From Dyadobacter flavalbus (GTDB taxonomy: Bacteria; Bacteroidota; Bacteroidia; Cytophagales; Spirosomataceae), in NCBI RefSeq assembly GCF_006149045.1, contig NZ_VBSN01000027.1:868001-932000 (forward strand): a stretch of DNA of 64,000 nt. The letters are read 5' to 3'. The position numbers were made by a program, and so were the translations under genes. This document shows, piece after piece, positions 8,706-17,267 of this stretch. The notes beneath the pieces were generated by a model that ran no database searches, was not told the DNA's origin, and worked only from the letters and a program-made list of their open reading frames with translations. The first letter of the stretch is position 1. Each line of letters begins with the position of its first letter.

Positions 8706-8945
8706 GCATTTTTAGGTTAGTGTAAAACTTCTGAAACTTTATCTGAAAATCAGGTAGCAGAAAGTACGTATAATAAACGCGATCGTTTACAGCTAATATT
8801 ATGCCACCGGAAATGGCAAATAGCAAACCTTGAACATAGCCGGCTGCAAAATGCAGTATGAAAGCGGGTAAAATGTGTTTAGTAATTATATCCGATCCTA
8901 TTTCTAAATCAGCAAGACAATCCTTTTGTCTGTTAACACTGCATA

Positions 8946-10223
8946 ATGAAGCCGAAACTAGCTCCCGCCCGTTGGTACCGTATTATTCCAATTGTATTTG
9001 TTACTTACAGCCTGGCTTATCTCGACCGTGCCAATTTCGGTTTTGCCGTAGCCGGAGGAATGGCGGAGGATCTGAATATCACCAAAGGCATTTCTTCATT
9101 GCTGAGTTCGCTGTTTTTTCTGGGCTACTTTTTCTTTCAGATACCCGGCGCGCATTATGCCGCGCATAAAAGTGCAAAAAAGCTGATTTTTATTTCGCTG
9201 ATCTGCTGGGGCGCACTGGCCGCTGCATCCGGAATGGTCAGCAACGTCAGCGTGCTCATTGCCGTACGCTTTATGCTCGGTGTCGTGGAAAGTGCCGTCA
9301 TGCCGGCGATGCTTATATTGTTAAGCCAATGGTTTACAAAAAAGGAGCGTTCCCGGGCCAATACTTTCCTGATACTGGGAAATCCGGTAACGGTATTGTG
9401 GATGTCTGTTCTGTCGGGTTATCTGATTGATTCCATGGGCTGGCGCTGGATGTTTATTGTGCAGGGATTACCGGGAATTGCCTGGGCTTTCGTATGGTGG
9501 AAAATGATCGATGAAAAACCGGAAGATGCCGGCTGGCTTTCGGATACAGAAAAAGAAGAAGTAAGAAATGAGCTTCTGGAAGAGCAGGCGGGCATCCGGC
9601 CGGTAAAGAATTATGCTGAGGCTTTCAGGTCTGTTCCGGTTATCCTTCTTTGTCTGCAGTATTTGTTGTGGAGCCTGGGTGTTTACGGATTTGTCATGTG
9701 GCTGCCGTCTATCATAAAAGCAGCGCCGGATGTGGACATTGTAACCACCGGCTGGCTTTCGGCTGTTCCGTATGTGCTCGCGGTCATCGGAATGCTTGCC
9801 GCTTCGTACTTTTCGGATAAAACCCTTGACCGGAAAATCTTTATCTGGCCGTTTCTTCTGGTTGCTTCTGTTGCATTTTTCGGAGCATACTGGCTTGGAA
9901 CGAGTAACTTCTGGGCGTCGTTTGTGCTTCTGGTCATTGCCGGCGGTGCTTTGTATGCGCCTTATGGTCCTTTCTTTGCGGTAATCACTGAAATTCTGCC
10001 AAAAAACGTTGTCGGCGGAGCGATTGGACTTATCAATAGCCTGGGCGCTTTGGGTTCTTTTGTCGGTTCTTATCTGGTCGGTTACCTGAATGCCAGTTCC
10101 GGCGGTTTTGAAGCTTCCTATATTTTAATGGCAGTTGCATTGCTGCTTGCTGCCTTGCTGACAATAATTGTTGTAAAGTCGCCGGACCGTTCGCCCAGAA
10201 AACCGGTTTCGTTGGCCGGTTAA
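8946..10223 (+). CDS. MFS transporter, anion:cation symporter (ACS) family
   Basis: This is a 425-residue inner-membrane transporter with twelve predicted helices. The first loop region VFVTYSLAYLDRANFGFAVAGG is the ACS-family signature (the D-R-x-N motif of helix 1), and WFTKKERSRANTFLILGNPVT and GWRWMFIVQGLPGI are also typical. ACS members carry sugar acids such as glucarate, hexuronates or L-rhamnonate, or other organic anions, with protons or sodium. The substrate cannot be told from sequence. It is not beside a catabolic gene; the divergent neighbour is the secreted NIPSNAP gene, which may share its regulation. It ends just before the terminator that also serves the tRNA-Leu gene. Confidence 0.9.
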   Translation: MKPKLAPARWYRIIPIVFVTYSLAYLDRANFGFAVAGGMAEDLNITKGISSLLSSLFFLGYFFFQIPGAHYAAHKSAKKLIFISLICWGALAAASGMVSNVSVLIAVRFMLGVVESAVMPAMLILLSQWFTKKERSRANTFLILGNPVTVLWMSVLSGYLIDSMGWRWMFIVQGLPGIAWAFVWWKMIDEKPEDAGWLSDTEKEEVRNELLEEQAGIRPVKNYAEAFRSVPVILLCLQYLLWSLGVYGFVMWLPSIIKAAPDVDIVTTGWLSAVPYVLAVIGMLAASYFSDKTLDRKIFIWPFLLVASVAFFGAYWLGTSNFWASFVLLVIAGGALYAPYGPFFAVITEILPKNVVGGAIGLINSLGALGSFVGSYLVGYLNASSGGFEASYILMAVALLLAALLTIIVVKSPDRSPRKPVSLAG

Positions 10224-10270
10224 TGGCAGCACCCGGATTCCGGATATAAAGGATCAGGCCGGATGCAAAC

Positions 10271-10308
10271 AAAAAGAGGATGCACATGGAAATGTACATC
10301 CTCTTTTT
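10271..10308. terminator. Bidirectional terminator between the MFS gene and tRNA-Leu
   Basis: A perfect 12-bp stem (10271-10282 with 10297-10308, AAAAAGAGGATG / CATCCTCTTTTT) is extended inward by the near-palindrome GCACAT...ATGTAC. The A and T runs make it work in both directions. Its right arm overlaps the CCA end of tRNA-Leu. Confidence 0.85.
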
Positions 10309-10396
10309 GGTACCGGGGACGGGAATCGAACCCGTACGAGCGTTTCGGCTCACAGGATTTTAAGTCCTGCGTGTCTACCAGTTCCACCACCCCGGC
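10308..10396 (-). tRNA. tRNA-Leu(TAA)
   Basis: Read on the minus strand the gene starts GCCGGGGTGG and ends CCCCGGT-A-CCA, so the acceptor stem closes (with a G-U first pair) and CCA is encoded. The anticodon loop ACTTAAAATCC gives TAA. A long variable arm (GAGCCGAAACGCTC) and the GGTTCGATTCC T-arm confirm a class II leucine tRNA. Confidence 0.95.
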
Positions 10397-10430
10397 ATTG
10401 GCTATTGTCAAAAAACGATAGCACCTATGA

Positions 10431-10456
10431 GAAAAAAAGCACCGTTTCCGGTGCTT
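10431..10456 (-). terminator. Intrinsic terminator between the two tRNA genes
   Basis: A perfect 8-bp stem with a 4-base loop (10437-10444 with 10449-10456, AAGCACCG / CGGTGCTT) is followed on the minus strand by seven T. It lies directly after tRNA-Gly and would separate it from tRNA-Leu, so the two may be independent units. Confidence 0.7.
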
Positions 10457-10466
10457 GAACTCTCTG

Positions 10467-10539
10467 AGCGAAAGACGGGGTTCGAACCCGCGACCTCGAC
10501 CTTGGCAAGGTCGCGCTCTACCAGCTGAGCTACTTTCGC
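10467..10539 (-). tRNA. tRNA-Gly(GCC)
   Basis: On the minus strand the gene begins GCGAAAGTAGCTCAGC and ends CTTTCGCT with a complete 7-bp acceptor stem. The anticodon arm CGACCTTGCCAAGGTCG has the loop TTGCCAA, anticodon GCC. The T-arm GGGTTCGAACCC is perfect. CCA is not encoded, unlike the neighbouring tRNA-Leu. Confidence 0.95.
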
Positions 10540-10899
10540 ATAACCATTTTCGATTATCGTGGTGCAAATGTATGCACCCGTATTATTCAACGCAAGTGTT
10601 TGAATGAAATATTTGATAAAAAATCTTCGAGTTTTAATTAACAAATTGTTAATCAGGGAAATGATTTGGACAATTTTTTTTGAAACTTGTTCATGCAGGT
10701 TACAGGAACGATATTTTATCAACACTTCTGAAAAATGCCTGAACCGGAACGTGGACGCTTCTGCCATCCATCCCAAAAAATCGCAGCACTTTATATTTTG
10801 CTTAACTTTACCTTCATGACAGGGAATATGATTAGTTTAACAGCGTACAAACCGTTTTCCTTGATTCTTAACTTTACTACTCATTAACTATTTAATTAC
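10540..10899. other. Intergenic region upstream of tRNA-Gly and terC
   Basis: This 360-base AT-rich gap has the tRNA-Gly promoter at its left end. It also holds a palindrome at 10636-10652 (ATTAACAA-A-TTGTTAAT) that could be an operator. I looked for a yybP-ykoY manganese riboswitch before terC and saw no matching core. No coding potential is evident. Confidence 0.5.
10565..10596 (-). promoter_or_regulatory. Promoter of tRNA-Gly
   Basis: On the minus strand a -7 box TACATTTG (10565-10572) is preceded by CTTG (10593-10596) at a 20-base spacing. This fits the Bacteroidota TTTG / TAnnTTTG pattern well. The predicted start lies roughly 20 bases before the mature tRNA 5' end. Confidence 0.6.
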
Positions 10900-11973
10900 A
10901 TGTTTTCCAACGAGGTTTTATTTTTTGGAGGGTTTATTCTGGTCATCAGCATCATGCTGCTGCTGGACCTTGGCGTTTTTAATAAAAAAGATCACGTTGT
11001 AAAGTTTGGTGAAGCTGCCGCCTGGACCGTTGCCTGGATTGCCCTTGCCATGGTTTTTTACTTTGTGATCCGGACGCATGGCGATCTGGTGCACGGCATG
11101 GACAATTATGCTGAACTGGAAACGATAAAAAACAAGTATGCGCCCGGCTTGCAGCTTGTTGCAGGAAACTATGCTGAAAGCGTCGAAATTTACAGAAAGA
11201 ACATGTCACTGGAGTTCATTACCGGTTACCTGCTCGAATATGCGCTTTCCGTTGACAATATTTTTGTCATTATCCTTATATTTTCTTCGTTCGGCGTAAG
11301 GCCGATCTATTATAAAAAAGTGCTTTTCTGGGGCGTACTCGGCGCGATCATCATGCGTTTTGTATTCATTTTTCTGGGTTCGGCGTTGATGCAGCGTTTT
11401 GAATGGATTATTTATATATTCGGTCTCCTGCTGGTTTATCAGGGCGGAAAAATATTCTTTGAAGGCGGTGAAGACGAAAAAATCGATCCTTCCAAACATC
11501 CTGTTGTCCGCTTTACTTCCAGATATCTGCCTGTTTTTCCACGGTACGTACGAGAACATTTTTTTGTTCTGAAAAAAGGAAAATGGCTGCTTACTCCTTT
11601 GTTCGTCGTCGTCCTCATTATTGAATTTACAGATCTGATATTTGCCGTCGATTCGGTTCCGGCTGTTTTCTCGGTGACCAAAGATCCGTATGTTGTCTTC
11701 TTTTCGAACATTTTTGCCATCATGGGGTTGCGGTCCATGTTCTTCTTTCTGAGCAATATCATGGGACTTTTCCGTTTCCTGAAATACGGACTTGGCGTTC
11801 TGCTTGTGTTTATCGGAGGCAAAATGCTGTTCCATACACAGCTGGAAGCCATCGGATTTGAAACGGTTTATTCGCTGTACGTAATTCTTGGCATTCTGGC
11901 TGTGAGCATTCTTGCATCAGTCGTTATTCCGGAAAAGAAAAAGGAACTTACGCGTGTTCCTTCCAATAGTTAA
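10900..11973 (+). CDS. terC: TerC/Alx family membrane protein
   Basis: The 357-residue product is a TerC family membrane protein; relatives (Alx, MeeF/MeeY, TerC) export manganese, supply metal to secreted enzymes, or give tellurite resistance. It has about nine membrane segments. The two diagnostic acidic metal-binding motifs sit in the membrane: EYALSVDNIFVIILIF and IIEFTDLIFAVDSVPAVFSV. A roughly 60-residue polar insert (about 60-105) between the second and third helices is a feature of the longer Alx-like subgroup. No tellurite-resistance (ter) genes are near, so metal homeostasis is the more likely role. The next gene starts 25 bases later on the same strand, which suggests co-transcription. 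Confidence 0.9.
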   Translation: MFSNEVLFFGGFILVISIMLLLDLGVFNKKDHVVKFGEAAAWTVAWIALAMVFYFVIRTHGDLVHGMDNYAELETIKNKYAPGLQLVAGNYAESVEIYRKNMSLEFITGYLLEYALSVDNIFVIILIFSSFGVRPIYYKKVLFWGVLGAIIMRFVFIFLGSALMQRFEWIIYIFGLLLVYQGGKIFFEGGEDEKIDPSKHPVVRFTSRYLPVFPRYVREHFFVLKKGKWLLTPLFVVVLIIEFTDLIFAVDSVPAVFSVTKDPYVVFFSNIFAIMGLRSMFFFLSNIMGLFRFLKYGLGVLLVFIGGKMLFHTQLEAIGFETVYSLYVILGILAVSILASVVIPEKKKELTRVPSNS

Positions 11974-11998
11974 GTAATCAGAACCGTTTTAAGTGTCT

Positions 11999-14900
11999 AT
12001 GAACCGGATTCTGAAAGCTTATTTAAAAAGACTGACCAATTTAAGTACCCGTAACAAGTCATTGCTGCTGACCAATTTATCTGCAGAGCAGTTTCTGGAT
12101 TTAAACGACGCGGATTTTTTGCTGGAAAAACCTTCCATTGAACTGATCCGGCAGATTGTCCAGAAAAAATCGCGCATTGCGCTTTGCGACGTAGCAGATT
12201 CGCGTTTTGAAAAAGTCAATGAAACCAGTAAAAGGCTGAGAAAAATTGCGAGAACCGAACATTTCATTGAAGAGGAGCGGGGTTCACGCGATTTGTACGT
12301 TGGTTACCCGTTTGTAAAAGGGAAATTTTCTGACGGCACGCCCATTCACGCACCGTTGCTTTTCTTTCCGTTTACCCTGAAAATGGATAAAGAGCAATGG
12401 TGCCTTTTTGAAAGGGAAGAAACCGCCGTTACTCTAAACCAGAGCTTTGCGCTTGCTTATGCGCATTTCAATGAATCGCCGGTTGCGGATGAAGTTCTGG
12501 AAAAATCGTTTGAGGATTTTTCCAGAGATTTCCTGGAATTCCGTACGCAGCTTTACGAATGGCTGAAAACCACTTCGCTGAAAATCAATTTCAATCAGGA
12601 GTTGTTTGAAGACAAACTTGCTGCTTTCAGTGCTCAGAAAAGTTCGGATCTGCAAAGCAGTGAACGAAACGGTGAACTGAAACTTTATCCGGAAGCCGTT
12701 CTCGGGATTTTTCCGCAGGCCGGTTCCTATCTCGTTCCTGATTACAATAATCTGCTTGAAAATTTTGAGGAAAACCCTTTTGCATTTCCGCTGATCGGAA
12801 TCGAACAGGATGAAAATCGGTCTCCGGAAAGTTCTGAAAACCTCGTTTCCAATATAACAGAAGTTAAAGAAGAAGAAATCCTGACGCCGTTTGCCATTGA
12901 TGAATCGCAGGAAGAAATCATTCTTTCGGTAAAATCGGGCAAATCCGTTGTTGTGCAGGGACCGCCCGGAAGCGGCAAGTCGCAGCTGATCTGTAACCTG
13001 ATGGCGGATTTTGCTTCCAGAGGAAAACGCGTTTTGCTGGTTTGCCAGAAAAGGGCTGCACTGGATGTCGTTTATCAGCGTCTGGAAACAATCGGAATGA
13101 GCAATTTCGTTGGCCTGATCCATGATTTCAAAAATGACCGGCCCGGATTATACCGCCAGATTGCCTCACAAGCAGAAAATGTGGATGCTTACCGACAGCA
13201 GAATTACAGTCTGGATGCCGTTATTCTGGAAAGACAGTTTACGCAGGAAAGCCGGGCAATCGACCGTATTGTAGACGATCTTGATATTTTCCGCAAGGCG
13301 CTTTTTGAAGAAAGTGAATGCGGGATCAGCATCAAGGAACTTTACCTTACGAGCGATCCGGACGCGCCGCATGTGAACGCCAATGAATTTTTCAGGCATT
13401 TCCGGATGGATAACTGGGATCATTTCAGGAGGCGGCTGAATGTTTTCAGCCAGTATTCGCTGTATTTCAAAACGGATCATGCATGGGCGAAACGCGTCAG
13501 TTTTGCGGATTTCGGCATAACCGAACTGCGTAAAATGGAAAGTATGCTGACCGACTGGCCGGATGCTTTTTCCAGGCATCAGAGTGCCTTTTCGGATTTG
13601 ACCGGAGTTATGTTTTCCAGTGATTTTCTGGAAAACCGTAAAGAAGTTCTGGAACGGCTGAACGACATACATGCGCTTGTTCAGGAGAATACAAGCTTTG
13701 CTTTATTTAAAAAATACTTGTCTTCAGGCACCAATCATGAAAGACTGGCATTTATCCGACAGACTGCGGATGCACTCGAAGGATTTCTGAAAGAAGACGG
13801 AATTGAATTTTCGCTTGGACGGGAACAACTTACGGCATTCGCAAAATCGCTCAGAAAAGCGATCAGCGCAAAGCAATCCAGCGTTTCAGGATTATGGTGG
13901 AATATGTTTGGAGATGAGCGCAAAGAGATTGAAAAAACAGCTTCTGAAAACAATCTGGGCACTTCCTTTGAAGATCTGACCAAACTTGAAATCCGGCTTA
14001 AAAACAGAATCGAGCTGGAAAGCTGGCTTGAAAACCCGAATCTGGGATTCAGCCGGAAATACATGGAAGGTGCTTCTTTGCAATTTGGTGAACAGTATAC
14101 TGCCTTTTTCAGGAATGCAGAAGAGGCAGCGGACGCAGCCGTAAGGGCTTCATTGAAACCATGGTCGGCAGTTTTGACCGCATTGGCTTCTGAAACAGAT
14201 GAAGTAAGCTCATTTCAGAATAAAGTTGCCGGATTGATCCAGTGGCTGGAAAAATGGGACCGGATCGAGCATGTAATGGCTCCGTTTCTTTTGCCTGAAC
14301 AAATCAAAATGCTGATCAGTGAGCCGGAAAATTACAGCCAGAAATTGCTCGAACCGCTGAGCAAGGATTTTGATTCCATTGTGGATATGGACAAACTGGC
14401 CAAAGAAATGACGCCTGCGGAGCGATCGGTAACAAAATCCGTTATCCATGAAGGCAGGAAATTGGGTCTAAAAAGTTCAGCAGAAATAGTCAGTCTGTTT
14501 GAAAACAGCATACGGCTGGCCTGGATCGAGCATATTGAAGCCAAATATCCGCATCTGAGATCGGTGACTTCACTGAAAATGAAGCAATGGGAAGAGCAGC
14601 TTCAGGATAGCATTAAAATCAAGCGGAAACTAAGCACGGACATTACCGGAATCAAGTTACGGGAAGCTACTTATGCCGATATTGAAAAAAACCGTTTGGG
14701 AAACCGCGTAACGTACCGGGAACTGGAACATCAGGTTACGAAAAAAAGAAAGATATGGCCGATCCGGAAACTGCTGGAAAACTATACCGATGAAGTTTTT
14801 TCACTGATTCCTTGCTGGATGGCGTCGCCGGAAGCAGTATCGGCCATTTTTCCCATGCAGCAGGCAATTTTTGACCTTGTGATTTTTGACGAAGCATCTC

Positions 14901-15988
14901 AATGTTATGCGGAATACGGGCTGCCGGCGGCTTATCGGGGCAAACAAATTGTTGTGACCGGCGACAGCAAACAGCTTTCTCCAAGCGACTTATACCGCGT
15001 CCGTTACGAGGACAAAGCCGAGGAAGAAGATTATTCGGCTGCCATTGAAATAGAATCTTTGCTCGATCTTGCAGCCCAGTCACTTGATCAATATCAGCTT
15101 ACCGGCCATTACAGAAGCTTGTCGCTGGATCTGATTGATTTTTCAAACCGTAACTTTTATAATGATACGCTGCGTTTGCTTCCTGATTTCAGGTATGTAA
15201 ATGGTGCGGTCCCGGGAATCCAGTATATAAAAACAGAAGGTATCTGGAAAAACAATACCAATGCCGTGGAAGTGGAAAAAGTAACCGAACTCGTAAAAGA
15301 GCTTAGTGCAACAGGCAGCAGCATCGGGGTGGTCACGTTCAACTTCTATCAGCAGCAGGCCATTCAGGATAGTTTGGAAAAGGAAAAAATCGTAGTTAAG
15401 GATTTGTTTGTCAAAAATATCGAGAACGTTCAGGGCGATGAACGCGATATTATTATTTTTTCGATGGGTTATGCGCCGGATGAAAAAGGCAAAATTTCGA
15501 TGCAGTTTGGAAGCCTGAATATGCAGGGCGGGGAAAACAGGCTCAATGTAGCTGTGACAAGGGCAAGGGAACGCATTTATTTTGTAACCAGCTTATGGCC
15601 TGCGCAGTTGCAGACGGACCAAACTGCAAATACCGGCCCGAAAATGCTGAAACAATATCTTCAGTACGCACTGGACGTTTCTGAAGGCAAATTCCGGCCT
15701 GTTCCGTTTTATTCAGGAAAATTCAGGACCGACTGGCTTTTGAAAGATCGTCTGCTGAAAGCTGCTCCGGAATATGAAAAAGAACTTCCGTTCGGCGACA
15801 TTACCATAAAAGAAGAAGGGGTTTACAAGGGCTTGATCCTGACCGACGATGATCTGTATCATAACAGCAAATCGTCAAAAGAACCTCACGCTTATTTACC
15901 CCTTCTGCTCCGACAGAAAAACTGGCCTTTCAGGCGTGTTTACAGTCGTGAATACTGGTGCAATGTGCTGAATTCAGCAGTACTATAA
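11999..15988 (+). CDS. UPF1-like superfamily 1 helicase with C-terminal Vsr-like domain, 1329 aa
   Basis: This very large cytoplasmic protein is a DNA/RNA helicase of superfamily 1B (UPF1/Dna2-like, relatives often annotated DUF4011 or AAA-domain proteins). The N-terminal region (about 1-290) begins like that family (LKRLTNLSTRNKSLLLTNLS). Motifs: Walker A near 318-326 (QGPPGSGKSQ); a long helical insertion (about 400-930); motif II near 961 (IFDEASQ); motif III near 988 (GDSKQLSP); motif IV region HYRSLS near 1036; and motifs V-VI near 1142-1190 (NVQGDERDIIIFS, LNVAVTRARERIYF). The last 65 residues contain GLILTDDDLYHNSKSSKEPHA and RRVYSREYW, which resemble the Vsr-like endonuclease domain at the C-terminus of related helicases, but altered. 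ATG at 11999 is preferred over GTG at 11993. It may act in DNA repair or phage defence; neither is shown by context. Confidence 0.88.
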   Translation: MNRILKAYLKRLTNLSTRNKSLLLTNLSAEQFLDLNDADFLLEKPSIELIRQIVQKKSRIALCDVADSRFEKVNETSKRLRKIARTEHFIEEERGSRDLYVGYPFVKGKFSDGTPIHAPLLFFPFTLKMDKEQWCLFEREETAVTLNQSFALAYAHFNESPVADEVLEKSFEDFSRDFLEFRTQLYEWLKTTSLKINFNQELFEDKLAAFSAQKSSDLQSSERNGELKLYPEAVLGIFPQAGSYLVPDYNNLLENFEENPFAFPLIGIEQDENRSPESSENLVSNITEVKEEEILTPFAIDESQEEIILSVKSGKSVVVQGPPGSGKSQLICNLMADFASRGKRVLLVCQKRAALDVVYQRLETIGMSNFVGLIHDFKNDRPGLYRQIASQAENVDAYRQQNYSLDAVILERQFTQESRAIDRIVDDLDIFRKALFEESECGISIKELYLTSDPDAPHVNANEFFRHFRMDNWDHFRRRLNVFSQYSLYFKTDHAWAKRVSFADFGITELRKMESMLTDWPDAFSRHQSAFSDLTGVMFSSDFLENRKEVLERLNDIHALVQENTSFALFKKYLSSGTNHERLAFIRQTADALEGFLKEDGIEFSLGREQLTAFAKSLRKAISAKQSSVSGLWWNMFGDERKEIEKTASENNLGTSFEDLTKLEIRLKNRIELESWLENPNLGFSRKYMEGASLQFGEQYTAFFRNAEEAADAAVRASLKPWSAVLTALASETDEVSSFQNKVAGLIQWLEKWDRIEHVMAPFLLPEQIKMLISEPENYSQKLLEPLSKDFDSIVDMDKLAKEMTPAERSVTKSVIHEGRKLGLKSSAEIVSLFENSIRLAWIEHIEAKYPHLRSVTSLKMKQWEEQLQDSIKIKRKLSTDITGIKLREATYADIEKNRLGNRVTYRELEHQVTKKRKIWPIRKLLENYTDEVFSLIPCWMASPEAVSAIFPMQQAIFDLVIFDEASQCYAEYGLPAAYRGKQIVVTGDSKQLSPSDLYRVRYEDKAEEEDYSAAIEIESLLDLAAQSLDQYQLTGHYRSLSLDLIDFSNRNFYNDTLRLLPDFRYVNGAVPGIQYIKTEGIWKNNTNAVEVEKVTELVKELSATGSSIGVVTFNFYQQQAIQDSLEKEKIVVKDLFVKNIENVQGDERDIIIFSMGYAPDEKGKISMQFGSLNMQGGENRLNVAVTRARERIYFVTSLWPAQLQTDQTANTGPKMLKQYLQYALDVSEGKFRPVPFYSGKFRTDWLLKDRLLKAAPEYEKELPFGDITIKEEGVYKGLILTDDDLYHNSKSSKEPHAYLPLLLRQKNWPFRRVYSREYWCNVLNSAVL

Positions 15989-16693
15989 TTCTTTGATACG
16001 GATATTTCTGAAAGAAACCTTGTCGCCGTGATCCTGTAAAGCGATTTTGCCTTTTGAAGCAGCGCCAAATCCTTCCCAGGTTTTGAATTTGCTGTCGGCA
16101 ACCAGTTTTTCCCATTCAGCGCCCTGAGTCGGGAAATCAACTACTTTTTTGCCGTTCAGCCAGCTTTCGCCTTTGCCGCCTTTGATAACAATTCTGGCTT
16201 TGTTCCATTCACCTGCAGGTTTTACCGCGTTGAAGTCATTTGCCGGAATCATATCATACAGCGAGCCGGATTTGTGGTTTCCGTTTTTACCCGCTTTGGA
16301 ATCAGGGTGCTTTACATCGTCCAGAACCTGGATTTCAGGGCCGGTTGAATAAGGGCAGCAATATTTTTTGTCTTCAATCACATGGTAAATAATGCCGCTG
16401 TTTCCGCCTTCGGCTATTTTCCATTCCAGTTCCAGTTCAAAATCGCCGTACTCTTTATCCGTAACCAGGTCTTTTCCTCCTTTTTCGGAAAGAACAATGG
16501 CATTGTCCTCGATTTTCCATTGAGGTGAAACCTTGTCTGACTGCCAGCTATGCCAACCGTTCAGGCTTTTTCCGTCAAATAAAGTAACCCATTTTCCTTT
16601 ACTCTGGGCGTCAGCATTGTTTGCGGAGGATGTAACAGCGATAAGGGCAATAAAAGCGGCTTTTAAAAAAGATAGCCTTCCTGTGCAATTCAT
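15983..16693 (-). CDS. Secreted DUF1080 (3-keto-disaccharide hydrolase-like) protein
   Basis: The 236-residue product has a signal peptide (LSFLKAAFIALIAVTSSANNADAQ) and one DUF1080 concanavalin-like beta-sandwich. Family landmarks are LFDGKSLNGWHSW, the strand pair FELELEWKIAEGGNSGIIYHV, GPEIQVLDD and GKIALQDHGDKVSFRNIRIKEL. Characterised relatives cleave or process 3-keto-glycosides in Bacteroidota; here the substrate is unknown. I use the ATG at 16691-16693; a TTG 30 bases upstream would lengthen the n-region. Its stop codon overlaps the end of the convergent helicase gene by 6 bases. Confidence 0.88.
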   Translation of the reverse strand: MNCTGRLSFLKAAFIALIAVTSSANNADAQSKGKWVTLFDGKSLNGWHSWQSDKVSPQWKIEDNAIVLSEKGGKDLVTDKEYGDFELELEWKIAEGGNSGIIYHVIEDKKYCCPYSTGPEIQVLDDVKHPDSKAGKNGNHKSGSLYDMIPANDFNAVKPAGEWNKARIVIKGGKGESWLNGKKVVDFPTQGAEWEKLVADSKFKTWEGFGAASKGKIALQDHGDKVSFRNIRIKEL

Positions 16694-16825
16694 GTCTTGT
16701 TTGTTAAAAGTTTTGGATCGCAATATTAAGTACTTTTAGGTTTCCAATTACTTATTTTGGCTGAAACTTCGGAACGGTTGTTTTCAGTCTTTCATCAAAC
16801 GAAAACTTGTATCTGATCTTGTAAA

Positions 16826-17215
16826 ATGGCTTCTATATTCTCAAAAATCGTAAACGGTGAAATCCCGAGTCATAAAATTGCTGAAAATGATGAATTTCTG
16901 GCATTTCTGGACGCTTTCCCGATTGTACTCGGACATACGCTGGTGATTCCGAAAAAGGAAATTGATTATATTTTTGATCTGGACGATACACTTTATTCCG
17001 GATTGTTTCTTTTCGCAAAAAGCATTGTTCCCGCGCTTCAAAAGACAGTACCGTGTGTGAAAGTCGGATTGAGTGTAATCGGGCTGGAAGTTCCGCATGC
17101 ACATGTTCATTTGCTGCCGATCAACAGCATGAAAGACGCAGATTTTGGCAACAAGCTGAAAATATCGCAGGACGAGCTTGCAGAATTAGCCGAAAGGATC
17201 AGAAGTAATATGTAA
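16826..17215 (+). CDS. HIT family nucleotide-binding protein
   Basis: A 129-residue cytoplasmic member of the histidine triad superfamily (HinT/Fhit branch), which hydrolyses nucleoside phosphoramidates or dinucleoside polyphosphates. The start SIFSKIVNGEIPSHKIAENDEFLAFLD and the triad HAHVHLLP (His91, His93, His95) are exactly those of the HinT-like group. It is monocistronic, divergent from the DUF1080 gene, and convergent with the Wzi gene at 17238. Confidence 0.93.
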   Translation: MASIFSKIVNGEIPSHKIAENDEFLAFLDAFPIVLGHTLVIPKKEIDYIFDLDDTLYSGLFLFAKSIVPALQKTVPCVKVGLSVIGLEVPHAHVHLLPINSMKDADFGNKLKISQDELAELAERIRSNM

Positions 17216-17233
17216 CTGATTGATGTCATGTCG

Positions 17234-17267
17234 GGAATCAGAAGCTGGAAAAATCCTTTCTGATTCC
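17234..17267. repeat. Inverted repeat at the 3' end of the capsule locus
   Basis: Perfect 10-base arms (17234-17243 GGAATCAGAA and 17258-17267 TTCTGATTCC) span the stop codon of the last Wzi gene and lie 19 bases after the HIT gene. No T-tract follows either way, so it may be an atypical terminator or mRNA-stabilising hairpin. Confidence 0.5.

Noticed and set aside
10604..10899. Possible yybP-ykoY manganese riboswitch before terC
   Set aside because: TerC-family genes are often under this riboswitch, but I could not find the conserved paired core; only a short AT palindrome is present.
11206..11852. Long minus-strand frames inside terC (209 and 137 codons)
   Set aside because: They are antisense shadows of terC, rich in Lys, Arg, Asn and Gln, with no family resemblance.
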